Below, in pieces: positions 51,558 to 59,465 of a stretch of DNA of 64,000 nt. The position numbers and the translations under genes are program-made. The notes under the pieces were generated by a model. That model ran no database searches, was not told the DNA's origin, and worked only from the letters and a program-made list of their open reading frames with translations. Position 1 is the first letter of the stretch. Each line of letters starts with the position of its first letter. This stretch comes from Kitasatospora aureofaciens (GTDB lineage: Bacteria > Actinomycetota > Actinomycetes > Streptomycetales > Streptomycetaceae), in contig JODU01000012.1 in assembly GCA_000720845.1 (NCBI GenBank), positions 1 through 64,000 on the forward strand, in the 5' to 3' direction.

Positions 51558-52472
51558 ATGCGGAGCCGCTTCCGGAGTGACCGGCGACTGACCGTGCGCA
51601 TGGGGATCACCCTGTTCCTGCTCGGCCTGTTGTACGTGGGGTTCGTCGCCGCGCTGATCGCGCTGCTGAAGTCCTGGGTCCTGGTCGTGGTGATCGTGGC
51701 GCTGGTGTTCGCGGCGCAGTACTGGTTCTCCGACCGGATCGCGCTGTTCGCGATGCGCGGCCGGATCGTGGAGCGGGACGAGTATCCGGAGCTGCACGGG
51801 GTGGTGGACCGGCTGGCGGCGATGGCCGACATGCCGAAGCCGGTGGTCGCGGTGTCGGAGATGGAGATGCCCAACGCCTTCGCCACCGGCCGCAACCCGG
51901 ACAACGCGGTGGTCTGTGTCACCACCGGGCTGCTGCGGCGGCTGGAGCCCGCGGAGCTGGAGGGCGTGCTGGCGCACGAGCTGTCGCACGTGGCGCACAA
52001 GGACGTCGCGGTGATCACGGTGGCGTCGTTCCTCGGCGTGATCGCGGGGCTGATCGTGCGGTTCGCCTTCTACTCCCAGCTGTTCGGCGGGCGCCGGGAC
52101 CAGAACACGATGGCGGTCCTGGCGGTCGTGATGGGCGTCTCGGCGGCCGTGTACGCGCTCAGCTTCCTGCTGATCCGGGCCCTGTCCCGGTACCGGGAGC
52201 TGGCGGCCGACCGGGCCGCGGCCCTGCTCACCGGGCGCCCCTCGGCCCTGGCGGCCGCCCTCACCAAGGTCACCGGCGACATCGCCCGCATCCCGACCAA
52301 GGACCTGCGCACCGCCCAGGCCTTCAACGCCTTCTACTTCACCCCGGCCTTCGGCAGCGACCCCGGCCTCGGCCGGTTCTTCGCCACCCATCCCAGCCTG
52401 GAGCAGCGGCTCGGCCAACTGGGCCGGATCTCCGCCGAGCTGGGTGAGGCGACGACCCCCGGCAGGGCCTGA
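51558..52472 (+). CDS. htpX: HtpX-type membrane metalloprotease (M48)
   Basis: The 304-aa protease has two N-terminal helices (ITLFLLGLLYVGFVAALIA, VLVVVIVALVFAAQYWF), the zinc motif HELSH with His140, Glu141 and His144, two further helices, and the third ligand region RYRELAADRAAA. HtpX degrades damaged membrane proteins. GAGGTGG lies 5 nt before the ATG. The PspA-associated gene pspAB follows 9 nt downstream, so the pair is an operon and belongs to the membrane-stress system. Confidence 0.93.
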   Translation: MRSRFRSDRRLTVRMGITLFLLGLLYVGFVAALIALLKSWVLVVVIVALVFAAQYWFSDRIALFAMRGRIVERDEYPELHGVVDRLAAMADMPKPVVAVSEMEMPNAFATGRNPDNAVVCVTTGLLRRLEPAELEGVLAHELSHVAHKDVAVITVASFLGVIAGLIVRFAFYSQLFGGRRDQNTMAVLAVVMGVSAAVYALSFLLIRALSRYRELAADRAAALLTGRPSALAAALTKVTGDIARIPTKDLRTAQAFNAFYFTPAFGSDPGLGRFFATHPSLEQRLGQLGRISAELGEATTPGRA

Positions 52473-52481
52473 GGCGCGGGC

Positions 52482-53060
52482 ATGGGACTGCTGGACATCC
52501 TGCTCGGCCGGTCCAGGGCCGTGGGCCCGGATCTCGACCGGCTCTTCGCCCTGCCCTCGGCGGCGGTGGGCTTGGAGGCCGCCGCCGGGTTCCGGCCGAC
52601 CGGGCAGGGGGCGGTGTGCTTCGCGACCGTCGAGGGCGCCGCCTTCGAGCGCACGCACCGCGAGATCCGCGCCCTGCTGGACGCAGACGCGGGCCGCACG
52701 CCGGTGGAGCTGACCCACGACTCCTACGGCTACTCCTGGCTCGTCTCGCACCGCTCCCCGGGGGAGCTGCCGCTCCTGGTGAACGACCTGCACGCGGTGA
52801 ACAGCACCTTGGAGGGCGCCGGGTTCGGCCCACGGCTGCTGTGTTCCCTGGCCGGTTTCGCGGCCGACGACGGGCGGCGGCTCGCCCTCGTCTACCTCTA
52901 CAAGCGAGGTACGTTCTACCCCTTCGCGCCCCTGCCCGGCCAACGGCAGCAGCGGGACAACGCCCTGGAGCTGCGGATACGTGCGGCGCTCGCCGACGAG
53001 CTGCCGGTGGAGGGCGACCTGGGCCGCTGGTTCCCCGTGTGGGGAGCGCCCGGCCTCTGA
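52482..53060 (+). CDS. pspAB: PspA-associated protein PspAB
   Basis: The 192-aa soluble protein starts MGLLDILLGRSRAVGPDLDR and contains SYGYSWLVSHRSPGELPLLV, FGPRLLCSLAGF and LVYLYKRGTFYPFAP, matching the PspAB family that is paired with htpX in actinobacteria. It begins 9 nt after the htpX stop and has no separate promoter. Its role is thought to link HtpX to PspA function; the mechanism is unknown. pspA and pspAA lie 36 kb away. Confidence 0.85.
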   Translation: MGLLDILLGRSRAVGPDLDRLFALPSAAVGLEAAAGFRPTGQGAVCFATVEGAAFERTHREIRALLDADAGRTPVELTHDSYGYSWLVSHRSPGELPLLVNDLHAVNSTLEGAGFGPRLLCSLAGFAADDGRRLALVYLYKRGTFYPFAPLPGQRQQRDNALELRIRAALADELPVEGDLGRWFPVWGAPGL

Positions 53061-53127
53061 CCCGTCCGGCACCTCAGGACGAGGCCGCCCGGGCCGCGGC
53101 GGGGGTCTGGGGGCGCAGCCCCGGGGA
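53061..53127. repeat. Dispersed streptomycete repeat after pspAB
   Basis: This is a diverged copy of 45135-45210, sharing cccgtccggc, aggacgaggcc and a gggggtctgggggcgcagcc-type end. It starts at the pspAB stop codon and may act as a terminator. Confidence 0.68.
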
Positions 53128-53178
53128 CGGCAACGCGAACGCCGGGCACCGGAGAAGACACGGCACCCGGCGCCCCGC

Positions 53179-53493
53179 TCACCGCGAGTACCGCATCAAC
53201 GCCCGCACCATGTGGCACGTCGTGTCCGACGGCGGATGAACCCCGATCGCCAGCGCGGCGCTCCGTATCCTCTCGTTGCGCGCCTGGTCGGGCAGGTAGA
53301 CGCCGGAGTCGAGCAGGGCGATGGCGAGGCGCATCGCCTTGAGCCGGCGGTTGTGCGTCACGTACCACTCGCGGGGGCGGCCCGCCGGCAGCGGGCGCTT
53401 CTCCACGGGTGCGTACGGCAGGTCGAGCAGGACGGGCCGCTTGGCGGTGGACTGGGTGGGCAACGGCTTCGGCTTCAGTGCGGCAGCGGGCAC
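53179..53493 (-). CDS. Small basic hypothetical protein (104 aa)
   Basis: The product begins VPAAALKPKPLPTQSTAKRP and has a folded-looking C-terminal half (YVTHNRRLKAMRLAIALLDS, HPPSDTTCHMVRALMRYSR). AGGAGG lies 6 nt before the GTG at 53493; an ATG at 53499 would abut the ribosome site, so the GTG is favoured. No family recognised; conserved-looking and basic, so a nucleic-acid role is possible but unsupported. Confidence 0.68.
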   Translation of the reverse strand: MPAAALKPKPLPTQSTAKRPVLLDLPYAPVEKRPLPAGRPREWYVTHNRRLKAMRLAIALLDSGVYLPDQARNERIRSAALAIGVHPPSDTTCHMVRALMRYSR

Positions 53494-53668
53494 GGGCATC
53501 CTCCTGACGCGGTCGGGGCGCCGTCCGGACTTCCCGGCGACACCCTCGAACACTGCTTCTATTTTACCGCCCACCACTGACAAAAGTCCCTGCCCACAAG
53601 GGCTTTCGGGGTCGCTGTGACCCACGTGGTGAACGGGTTTCCGGACCCCTCCGGCTACCGTGTGCGGC

Positions 53669-54028
53669 ATGGAGATCTGGATCAACCCGGCCTGCTCGAA
53701 GTGCCGCAGCGCGATCAGCCTGCTCGACGCCGAAGGGGCCGACTACACCGTCCGCCGCTACCTGGAGGACGTACCGAGCGCGGACGAGATCCGCGAGGTG
53801 CTCACCCGGCTCGGACTCGAACCGTGGGACATCACCCGCACCCAGGAGGCGGCCGCCAAGGAACTGGGCCTGAAGGACTGGCCCCGTGACGAGGCGTCAC
53901 GCGAGCGCTGGATCACCGCGCTCGCCGAACACCCCAAGCTGATCCAGCGCCCCATCATCACGGCGGACGACGGAACGGCCGTGGTGGGCCGCACCGACGA
54001 GGCGGTCCGCGACGCCCTGTCCCGGTAG
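53669..54028 (+). CDS. ArsC/Spx-like thioredoxin-fold protein
   Basis: The 119-aa protein has the glutaredoxin-like arsenate reductase fold: catalytic Cys9 in INPACSKCRSAI (with Cys12 forming CxxC), and KLIQRPIITADDGTAVVGR with the conserved Arg before cis-Pro. The CxxC form resembles Spx as much as ArsC. No ars genes are nearby, so arsenate reduction is uncertain and a general redox role is possible. TACCGT (53656-53661) ends 7 nt before the ATG; no Shine-Dalgarno. Confidence 0.85.
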   Translation: MEIWINPACSKCRSAISLLDAEGADYTVRRYLEDVPSADEIREVLTRLGLEPWDITRTQEAAAKELGLKDWPRDEASRERWITALAEHPKLIQRPIITADDGTAVVGRTDEAVRDALSR

Positions 54029-54145
54029 TCCGGGGCCCGACGGTGTGACGCAGGTTACGTGCGCGCATCGGCGCGACCGTGAGCAACTCCGTTCGGTATC
54101 TCGTACGTAGCGGCGTACGCTCCCCTACCTCTTCAGGAGGCGCGG

Positions 54146-54814
54146 ATGTCGCGCAGGAGAACTCTCGGTACGAAGAAGAAGATCGCCCTGCTGGTCGGCG
54201 CCGCCACGATGGCCGGTGGCGGCGCCTTCGTCATGGCGAACGCCTCGAACGCCGCGCAGACCACCCAGGACGCGCGGACGAAGGCCGCCCAGGACTCGGG
54301 CGTCTGCCAGGGCCTGGCCACCGCGCTCGGCAACAACCAGCGGTTCATCGAGGGCCAGCGGGCCGCTCCCGACGCGCAGTCGCAGGCCCGGATCGAGAAC
54401 CGCGAGGCAGTCGTCGCGGAGATCGAGCGCAAGCAGGCGGCCTCCGGGTGCGCGGTCGGGGAGTCGGCTCAGGACTCCCCGACCGCGCAGCCGCCCCAGA
54501 CCGCGCAGCCGCCCCAGACCGGGCAGGAGGCGGGCCAGGGCAGCGGCCAGGACGCCGCGCAGGCCGGCGAGCAGGTCTGTGCCGGTTCCACCGTCACCCT
54601 CTCCGGCGAGGCCGGCGCGCCCGCCGCCTCCAGCAACCAGTTCCCGGTGGGCACCAGGCTCAGGGTGACCAACCTCGACAACGGCAAGTCCACGACCGTG
54701 GAGGTGAACTCGGTCTCGGGAAGCTGTGCGCTGCTCAACGACGCGGCGTTCGAGCAGGTCCGCGAGGAGGGCAGGTTCCTGATCCGGCGGGCGCTGATCG
54801 AGAAGGTCGGCTGA
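54146..54814 (+). CDS. Secreted protein with RlpA-like (double-psi beta-barrel) C-terminal domain
   Basis: A 222-aa protein with a signal peptide (KKKIALLVGAATMAGGGAFVMANA), a short helical cysteine-flanked region (VCQGLATALGNNQRFIEGQR ... AASGC), a Gln/Pro/Gly linker (TAQPPQTAQPPQTGQEAGQG) and a C-terminal domain with FPVGTRLRVTNLDNGKSTTV, as in RlpA. The catalytic aspartate of RlpA lytic transglycosylases is not evident (VNSVSGSC replaces VNDRGP), so it is probably not an active hydrolase. AGGAGG lies 8 nt before the ATG. Confidence 0.78.
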   Translation: MSRRRTLGTKKKIALLVGAATMAGGGAFVMANASNAAQTTQDARTKAAQDSGVCQGLATALGNNQRFIEGQRAAPDAQSQARIENREAVVAEIERKQAASGCAVGESAQDSPTAQPPQTAQPPQTGQEAGQGSGQDAAQAGEQVCAGSTVTLSGEAGAPAASSNQFPVGTRLRVTNLDNGKSTTVEVNSVSGSCALLNDAAFEQVREEGRFLIRRALIEKVG

Positions 54815-54817
54815 GGC

Positions 54818-55690
54818 TCAGTCCCCCGGCGCGGCCAGGAAGTCGCCGAGGCGGCGGCCCAGGCCGGACGGCGCGGACTGCGGCAGCGCGTGGTGGGACA
54901 CGCCCGGCAGGATGTCCGTCTCCACAAGCGGCAGCAGGGCCCGCGCCCGGTCCGCCACCTCGGCGGGGTCGTGCGTCCTGCTGCTCCCGGCCAGGAGCAG
55001 CAGGACCGGCACCTCCAGGGCGCGCAGTGCCTCCGGGGCCGGGCGCGGTCCGGTGACCGGCTTGCGCTCGGGGAAGCCGACGGCGGCCTCCTGGAGGGCG
55101 AGCCAGTCGGCGTCGAGGGGGATCTCGCCGGTCTCCCAGTCCAGGAAGGCGCGCACCCGGCGGGGCGTGGGCCGCAGCAGCATCGACAGCGCGTGCAGCA
55201 GGTAGGCCGCCTTGAACCCGGCGAAGCACTGGGTCGGGTCCAGGAGGAACAGGCGGCGTACCCGGCCGGGTGCGTGCAGGGTGTGGTGCAGGGCGATCCA
55301 GGCGCCGTAGGAGTGGCCGCCGAGGTCTGTCTCCTCGATGCCGAGGCCGTCGAGGAGGGCGTCCAGCCAGCCGGTGAGGTCGGCGACCGTACGGGGGTGG
55401 CGGTCGCCGGCCGGTGTGCTGCGGCCGGGGGCGCCGATCAGGTCGACGGCATGGACGCGGTGGGTACGGGACAGCTCGGCGGCCTGCTCGAACCAGGACG
55501 CGGAGGTCGCCGCGCCGCCGCCCGGCAGCAGGACGAGGGGACGGCCGCCGGCCGGGCCGGTCACGTTGACGTGCGTCTCGCCGAAGGGGGTGGGCACGGT
55601 CACCGCCTCGGTCCCGGCGGGCCACTTGGCCATGACCTTGTCGTAGGCGTCCCGGAAACGGCCTGCGTCGTACGCGCCGCGAGCGCTCAT
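54818..55690 (-). CDS. Alpha/beta-hydrolase
   Basis: The 290-aa protein has the hydrolase fold with nucleophile elbow LGGHSYGAWI (Ser127), oxyanion region LLPGGGAATSASWF, an acidic residue in RTHDPAEV and a catalytic histidine in GVSHHALP. Substrate unknown. AGGGGGGA lies a few nt before the ATG. It is divergent from a MarR gene, with a perfect palindrome in between that probably controls both. Confidence 0.88.
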   Translation of the reverse strand: MSARGAYDAGRFRDAYDKVMAKWPAGTEAVTVPTPFGETHVNVTGPAGGRPLVLLPGGGAATSASWFEQAAELSRTHRVHAVDLIGAPGRSTPAGDRHPRTVADLTGWLDALLDGLGIEETDLGGHSYGAWIALHHTLHAPGRVRRLFLLDPTQCFAGFKAAYLLHALSMLLRPTPRRVRAFLDWETGEIPLDADWLALQEAAVGFPERKPVTGPRPAPEALRALEVPVLLLLAGSSRTHDPAEVADRARALLPLVETDILPGVSHHALPQSAPSGLGRRLGDFLAAPGD

Positions 55691-55741
55691 GAGCGGTCCC
55701 CCCTGCATCGTTCGTTCCCCTGTTCCCTGCTTTCCCGGTAT

Positions 55742-55760
55742 TATCTCGCTCAACGAGATA
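55742..55760. promoter_or_regulatory. Putative MarR operator, 7-bp perfect palindrome
   Basis: TATCTCG-N5-CGAGATA lies in the 117-bp gap between the divergent hydrolase and MarR genes. Its length and symmetry are typical for MarR dimers. Confidence 0.75.
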
Positions 55761-55807
55761 CTTGTCGAGCGAGGCGATCGCCCGAAGGGACCGAAGGGAG
55801 CGCCCAC

Positions 55808-56284
55808 ATGTCCGAGCAGGGACCGGAGATGGAGCTCGTCCACCTCCTGCGCGCGGTCGCCGTCGAACTGGGCGCGCACAGCGCCCGGTTCGCCCAGCGC
55901 AACGGCATGCACCCCACCGACGTGCGTGCGCTCATCGCGCTCATGGACGCCGCGCGGTCGGGCGAGGCGATGACCGCCGGACGCCTGGGTGCCGCGCTGG
56001 GGCTGAACTCCGCGGGGACGACGGCGCTGGTCGACCGGCTGGAGCGGGCCGGCCACGTGCGCCGGGTGCGCGACGGACGGGACCGGCGCAGGGTCACCGT
56101 CGAGGTGGACGAACGGGCCGTGGCGCTGGGCTGGTCCCACTTCGGACCGCTGATCGGGCGGGCGGTGGACCTGCTGCGCGGGTACGACGAGCGGGAACTG
56201 GCGGCGATCAGGGGCTTCTTGACCGGCGTACGGGAGGCGGCCGGGGACGAGGGGCGTGAGCCGCACCACAACGACCCCGGGTAA
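55808..56284 (+). CDS. MarR-family transcriptional regulator
   Basis: A 158-aa winged-helix protein with MHPTDVRALIALMDAAR, LGAALGLNSAGTTALVDRLE as the recognition helix, and GHVRRVRDGRDRRRVTVEV as the wing. GAAGGGAG lies 6 nt before the ATG. It probably represses the divergent hydrolase and itself through the palindrome at 55742-55760. Its stop codon lies inside the first half-box of the glnII GlnR-type operator. Confidence 0.9.
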   Translation: MSEQGPEMELVHLLRAVAVELGAHSARFAQRNGMHPTDVRALIALMDAARSGEAMTAGRLGAALGLNSAGTTALVDRLERAGHVRRVRDGRDRRRVTVEVDERAVALGWSHFGPLIGRAVDLLRGYDERELAAIRGFLTGVREAAGDEGREPHHNDPG

Positions 56285-56318
56285 CACGGGGTTCACATAC
56301 GGGCAACGGTCGGGAAAT
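56281..56318 (+). promoter_or_regulatory. GlnR-type operator upstream of glnII
   Basis: Half-boxes GTAAC, TTCAC, GCAAC and GAAAT follow each other with exact 6-nt gaps, the same geometry as the glnA site, though two are weaker matches. The first box overlaps the stop codon of the MarR gene. It lies about 100 nt before the glnII start. Confidence 0.8.
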
Positions 56319-56420
56319 CGCCCGTTGGCACGCTGCACCGCAGTAGACGCGGCACCCCTGCCGCCCCCGCGCCGCCGCACCCGCACGTGCGCCGAGACCC
56401 ACCCCGAAGGATGTGGCCCC

Positions 56421-57452
56421 GTGACCTTCAAGGCCGAGTACATCTGGATCGACGGCACCGAGCCGACGGCCAAGCTCCGTTCCAAGACGAAGATCATCAC
56501 GGACGCCCCCGCCGGCCTGGACGCCCTGCCGATCTGGGGCTTCGACGGCTCCTCCACCAACCAGGCCGAGGGCAGCTCCTCGGACTGCGTGCTCCGGCCG
56601 GTCTTCTCCTGCCCCGACCCGATCCGCGGCGGCGAGGACATCCTGGTGCTGTGCGAGGTCCTGGACACGGACATGACGCCGCACCCGAGCAACACCCGCG
56701 CCGCGCTGGCCGAGCTGTCCGAGCGCTTCGCCGCGCAGGAGCCGGTCTTCGGCATCGAGCAGGAGTACACCTTCTTCAAGGGCGCCCGCCCGCTCGGCTT
56801 CCCCGAGGGCGGCTTCCCGGCCGCGCAGGGCGGCTACTACTGCGGTGTCGGCTCGGACGAGATCTTCGGCCGCGAGGTGGTCGAGGCCCACCTGGAGAAC
56901 TGCCTGAAGGCCGGTCTCGGCATCTCCGGCATCAACGCCGAGGTCATGCCCGGCCAGTGGGAGTTCCAGGTCGGCCCGCTGGCGCCGCTGGAGGTCTCCG
57001 ACCAGCTGTGGGTGGCCCGCTGGCTGCTCTACCGCACCGCGGAGGACTTCGAGGTCTCCGCCACCCTCGACCCCAAGCCGGTCAAGGGCGACTGGAACGG
57101 CGCGGGCGCGCACACCAACTTCTCCACCAAGGCGATGCGCGAGGGCTACGACGCGATCATCACCGCGGCCGAGTCACTCGGTGAGGGCTCCAAGCCCCTC
57201 GACCACGTCAAGAACTACGGCGCCGGCATCGACGACCGCCTCACCGGCCTGCACGAGACCGCCCCGTGGAACGAGTACTCCTACGGCGTCTCCGACCGCG
57301 GCGCCTCGGTGCGCATCCCGTGGCAGGTCGAGAAGGACGGCAAGGGCTACATCGAGGACCGGCGTCCCAACGCCAACGTCGACCCGTACGTCGTGACGCG
57401 CCTGCTCGTCGACACCTGCTGCACGGCCCTGGAGAAGGCCGGCCAGGTCTGA
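56421..57452 (+). CDS. glnII: Glutamine synthetase type II (eukaryotic-type)
   Basis: GSII catalyses the same reaction as GlnA but belongs to the smaller eukaryotic-like family, not subject to adenylylation. The 343-aa protein has YIWIDGTEPTAKLRSKTK, PIWGFDGSSTNQAEG, FGIEQEYTFFK, GINAEVMPGQWEFQVGP and GDWNGAGAHTNFSTKAM. GAAGGA lies 9 nt before the GTG. The GlnR-type site upstream and the glnRII gene 1.3 kb downstream place it in nitrogen control. Many streptomycetes have both enzymes. Confidence 0.96.
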   Translation: MTFKAEYIWIDGTEPTAKLRSKTKIITDAPAGLDALPIWGFDGSSTNQAEGSSSDCVLRPVFSCPDPIRGGEDILVLCEVLDTDMTPHPSNTRAALAELSERFAAQEPVFGIEQEYTFFKGARPLGFPEGGFPAAQGGYYCGVGSDEIFGREVVEAHLENCLKAGLGISGINAEVMPGQWEFQVGPLAPLEVSDQLWVARWLLYRTAEDFEVSATLDPKPVKGDWNGAGAHTNFSTKAMREGYDAIITAAESLGEGSKPLDHVKNYGAGIDDRLTGLHETAPWNEYSYGVSDRGASVRIPWQVEKDGKGYIEDRRPNANVDPYVVTRLLVDTCCTALEKAGQV

Positions 57453-57492
57453 CCCACACCGCGCTGTCAGTGGCACGTGCGACGGTGGGGAC

Positions 57493-58422
57493 ATGGAGAT
57501 CGACGGGGTCCTCGCCATCAGGGTCGAGACGGAGAACTGGCAGACGCGCACCCGGATCCGGGCGGCGGAGCTGCGGGAGCTGGTGACCCGCATCGGCTCC
57601 GCCGGCGACCGCTTCCTGGTGCTCCAGCGAATCCCGGACGTCCCGGACGTGTTCGCGCAGGTGTGGCACGAGGAGGGCGGGGCGTACCGGCTGGAGCACC
57701 GGGCCGCCGTGGACGCGTTCTTCGGCACCGACCTCGACGACCCCCACCGCGTCGCCGGCCTGTTGACCGGCTGGGCACGCCAGGAGTCCGGCTGGGACGC
57801 GGGCGTCGCCTGGGAGCCGGTGCCCGTCCCGCCGCAGGAAGAGGTCCCGGCCCTGCCGGACGAGGTCCGCGCGCAGGTCGAGCGGCGGGTGCGCGAGCAG
57901 CTCCGCTGCGGCTACGACGACCGCGGGACGCTGTCCGAGATCGCGGAGGAACACCTCGTCGGCGGCGCGTACGGCGAGCGGCCCGTGTCCCGCGCCCAGG
58001 CCCGGCAGTTGGTGGACCGGCTGTGGCTGGAGCGGCTGGCCGAGCAGGATGCCTGGGGCGAGGAGACCACCGACCCGGACCGGCTCACCCGGGTCTTCCG
58101 GGCCCTGGACGCGGCCGGTGTCACCGCCCGGGAGAACTTCGCCTGCTGCCGGGGCTGCGGCACCGCCGAGATCGGCGCGGAGCGCGAGGGCGCCCGGGGC
58201 TTCGTCTTCTTCCACCGGCAGAGCACCGAGGCCGCCGCCGAGGGGCACGGCCTCATGCTGTACTACGGCGGTTTCGACGGCTCCGAGGAGACCACCACGG
58301 CCGTCGGACACGAGGTCGTGGCGGCGTTCGCGGGGTCCGGGCTGTCCACGGAGTGGGACGGCGATCCGGGCAGTGCCATCTCCGTCACCCCGCTGGACTG
58401 GCGTAAACGGCTGGAGGGTTGA
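57493..58422 (+). CDS. DUF6891 protein, cysteine-pair containing, unknown function
   Basis: A 309-aa soluble protein. The first 120 residues form one domain (EIDGVLAIRVETENWQTRTR, FLVLQRIPDVPDVFAQVWHE); the second has a FACCRGCGTAEIG cysteine cluster and GLMLYYGGFDGSEET, which match my memory of DUF6891. The CCxxC cluster could bind a metal. GACGGT ends 6 nt before the ATG and no Shine-Dalgarno is seen. It is 40 nt after glnII and may be partly co-transcribed. Confidence 0.75.
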   Translation: MEIDGVLAIRVETENWQTRTRIRAAELRELVTRIGSAGDRFLVLQRIPDVPDVFAQVWHEEGGAYRLEHRAAVDAFFGTDLDDPHRVAGLLTGWARQESGWDAGVAWEPVPVPPQEEVPALPDEVRAQVERRVREQLRCGYDDRGTLSEIAEEHLVGGAYGERPVSRAQARQLVDRLWLERLAEQDAWGEETTDPDRLTRVFRALDAAGVTARENFACCRGCGTAEIGAEREGARGFVFFHRQSTEAAAEGHGLMLYYGGFDGSEETTTAVGHEVVAAFAGSGLSTEWDGDPGSAISVTPLDWRKRLEG

Positions 58423-58508
58423 CCGGCCCGGGGGCTGGTTCACGCCAAGGGCGTCCACGCACTGAGAGGAGTCTCCTCTCCTTTGCCGCCGTCTGCTTCA
58501 ATGGGTCC

Positions 58509-58631
58509 ATGGCCAGCTTCCGGAAGTACGCAGCGACGGGTCGCCATGACCTCGAGCCCTTCTGGCCTTCCCGTCAGCACGACGACTTCGACCGGGTGTG
58601 TTGCCGCGCGACGATCGCGCCGGCCCGCTAG
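58509..58631 (+). CDS. Candidate leader peptide (40 aa) with Cys-Cys, upstream of glnRII
   Basis: A short frame MASFRKYAATGRHDLEPFWP followed by SRQHDDFDRVCCRATIAPAR. The RxHxDFxRV pattern followed by adjacent cysteines resembles the leader peptides of actinobacteria used in cysteine-dependent attenuation. TTCAAT (58497-58502) ends 6 nt before the ATG, so it could be a leaderless 5-prime end of the mRNA. It lies in the 339-bp gap before glnRII, ending 130 nt upstream of it. The rest of the gap shows no other clear feature. Confidence 0.5.
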   Translation: MASFRKYAATGRHDLEPFWPSRQHDDFDRVCCRATIAPAR

Positions 58632-58761
58632 GAAGCCGCACATCCCAGGCCTTCTGCGCCTTCCGCCGGTGCGCACGACGTACGTCCCGCGACGCGCCCG
58701 ACCACGACTCGCGCCCGTCGCCCTTCCCGACGAACCTCTCGCGCGAAAGAGCTGACGTCTC

Positions 58762-59394
58762 ATGGCGACCACCCGTTCCCTGTCCACCGTCACCCTCGAC
58801 TCCCCCACCGTCCGCCCCGACTCCGGCGGCCCCCGGCACCGGCTGCGCGCCGTGAACCGGGACGAGGTGGTGGACGTCGCCGATCTGCTGCCGCCGGGCG
58901 CCACTTGGCTGCCCGCCCCCGCGCACACCCTGCCCGCGCTGCCGGGGCACCCTCCGATGGTCGGCTACCTCGTACTGGTCCCGGCGGACCAGCAGCCGCC
59001 GTTCCGTCCGCTGGGCGTGGCCGGACCCTCGCCCGAGGACCACGGCGACGGCGCCCGGGGCCGGACCCGGGGCCGCGCCCAGGACCGGGCTCAGGACGAC
59101 GCCCCGCTCGTCCGGATCGATCCCGCGCGGCGCATCGCCGCCGTGGAAGGACGTGAACTGGACCTGACCTACCTGGAGTTCGAACTGCTCGCGCACCTCG
59201 TCACACATCCGCACCGGGTGCACACCCGGGACCAGCTGGTCACCACGGTGTGGGGCTACGGACACGTGGGCGACGGCCGCACCGTCGACGTGCACGTGGC
59301 CCGGCTGCGCCGGAAGCTCGGCGCGGAGCACCGGCACACGATCCAGACCGTGCGGCGCGTCGGCTACAAGTACACGCCGCCCGCGGGACGCTGA
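58762..59394 (+). CDS. glnRII: OmpR-type winged-helix regulator lacking a receiver domain, GlnRII
   Basis: The 210-aa protein has a C-terminal Trans_reg_C winged helix at about residues 125-205 (LDLTYLEFELLAHLVTHPHR, VHTRDQLVTTVWGYGHVGDG, VDVHVARLRRKLG). The N-terminal part is not a receiver domain; it lacks the phosphorylatable aspartate and is Pro/Asp/Arg-rich. Position near glnII matches GlnRII of S. coelicolor, which binds the same sites as GlnR. How it is controlled without phosphorylation is unclear. A weak GAAAGAG site lies before the ATG. Confidence 0.78.
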   Translation: MATTRSLSTVTLDSPTVRPDSGGPRHRLRAVNRDEVVDVADLLPPGATWLPAPAHTLPALPGHPPMVGYLVLVPADQQPPFRPLGVAGPSPEDHGDGARGRTRGRAQDRAQDDAPLVRIDPARRIAAVEGRELDLTYLEFELLAHLVTHPHRVHTRDQLVTTVWGYGHVGDGRTVDVHVARLRRKLGAEHRHTIQTVRRVGYKYTPPAGR

Positions 59395-59465
59395 GCCGGC
59401 ATCCGCCTCTCTGCTGACGGCAGAGGGGCGTTCCCCGCGGCCGCCGCGCCCGGCACAGTGGCGGC

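Noticed and set aside
53669..54028. Arsenic resistance locus
   Set aside because: No arsR, arsB or acr3 gene is near, and the CxxC motif is equally compatible with Spx-like redox proteins.
58483..58755. A 90-codon frame upstream of glnRII in another register
   Set aside because: No ribosome site or promoter hexamer fits its start, and its product is low-complexity Arg/Pro/Ser sequence; the 40-codon frame at 58509 explains the region better.
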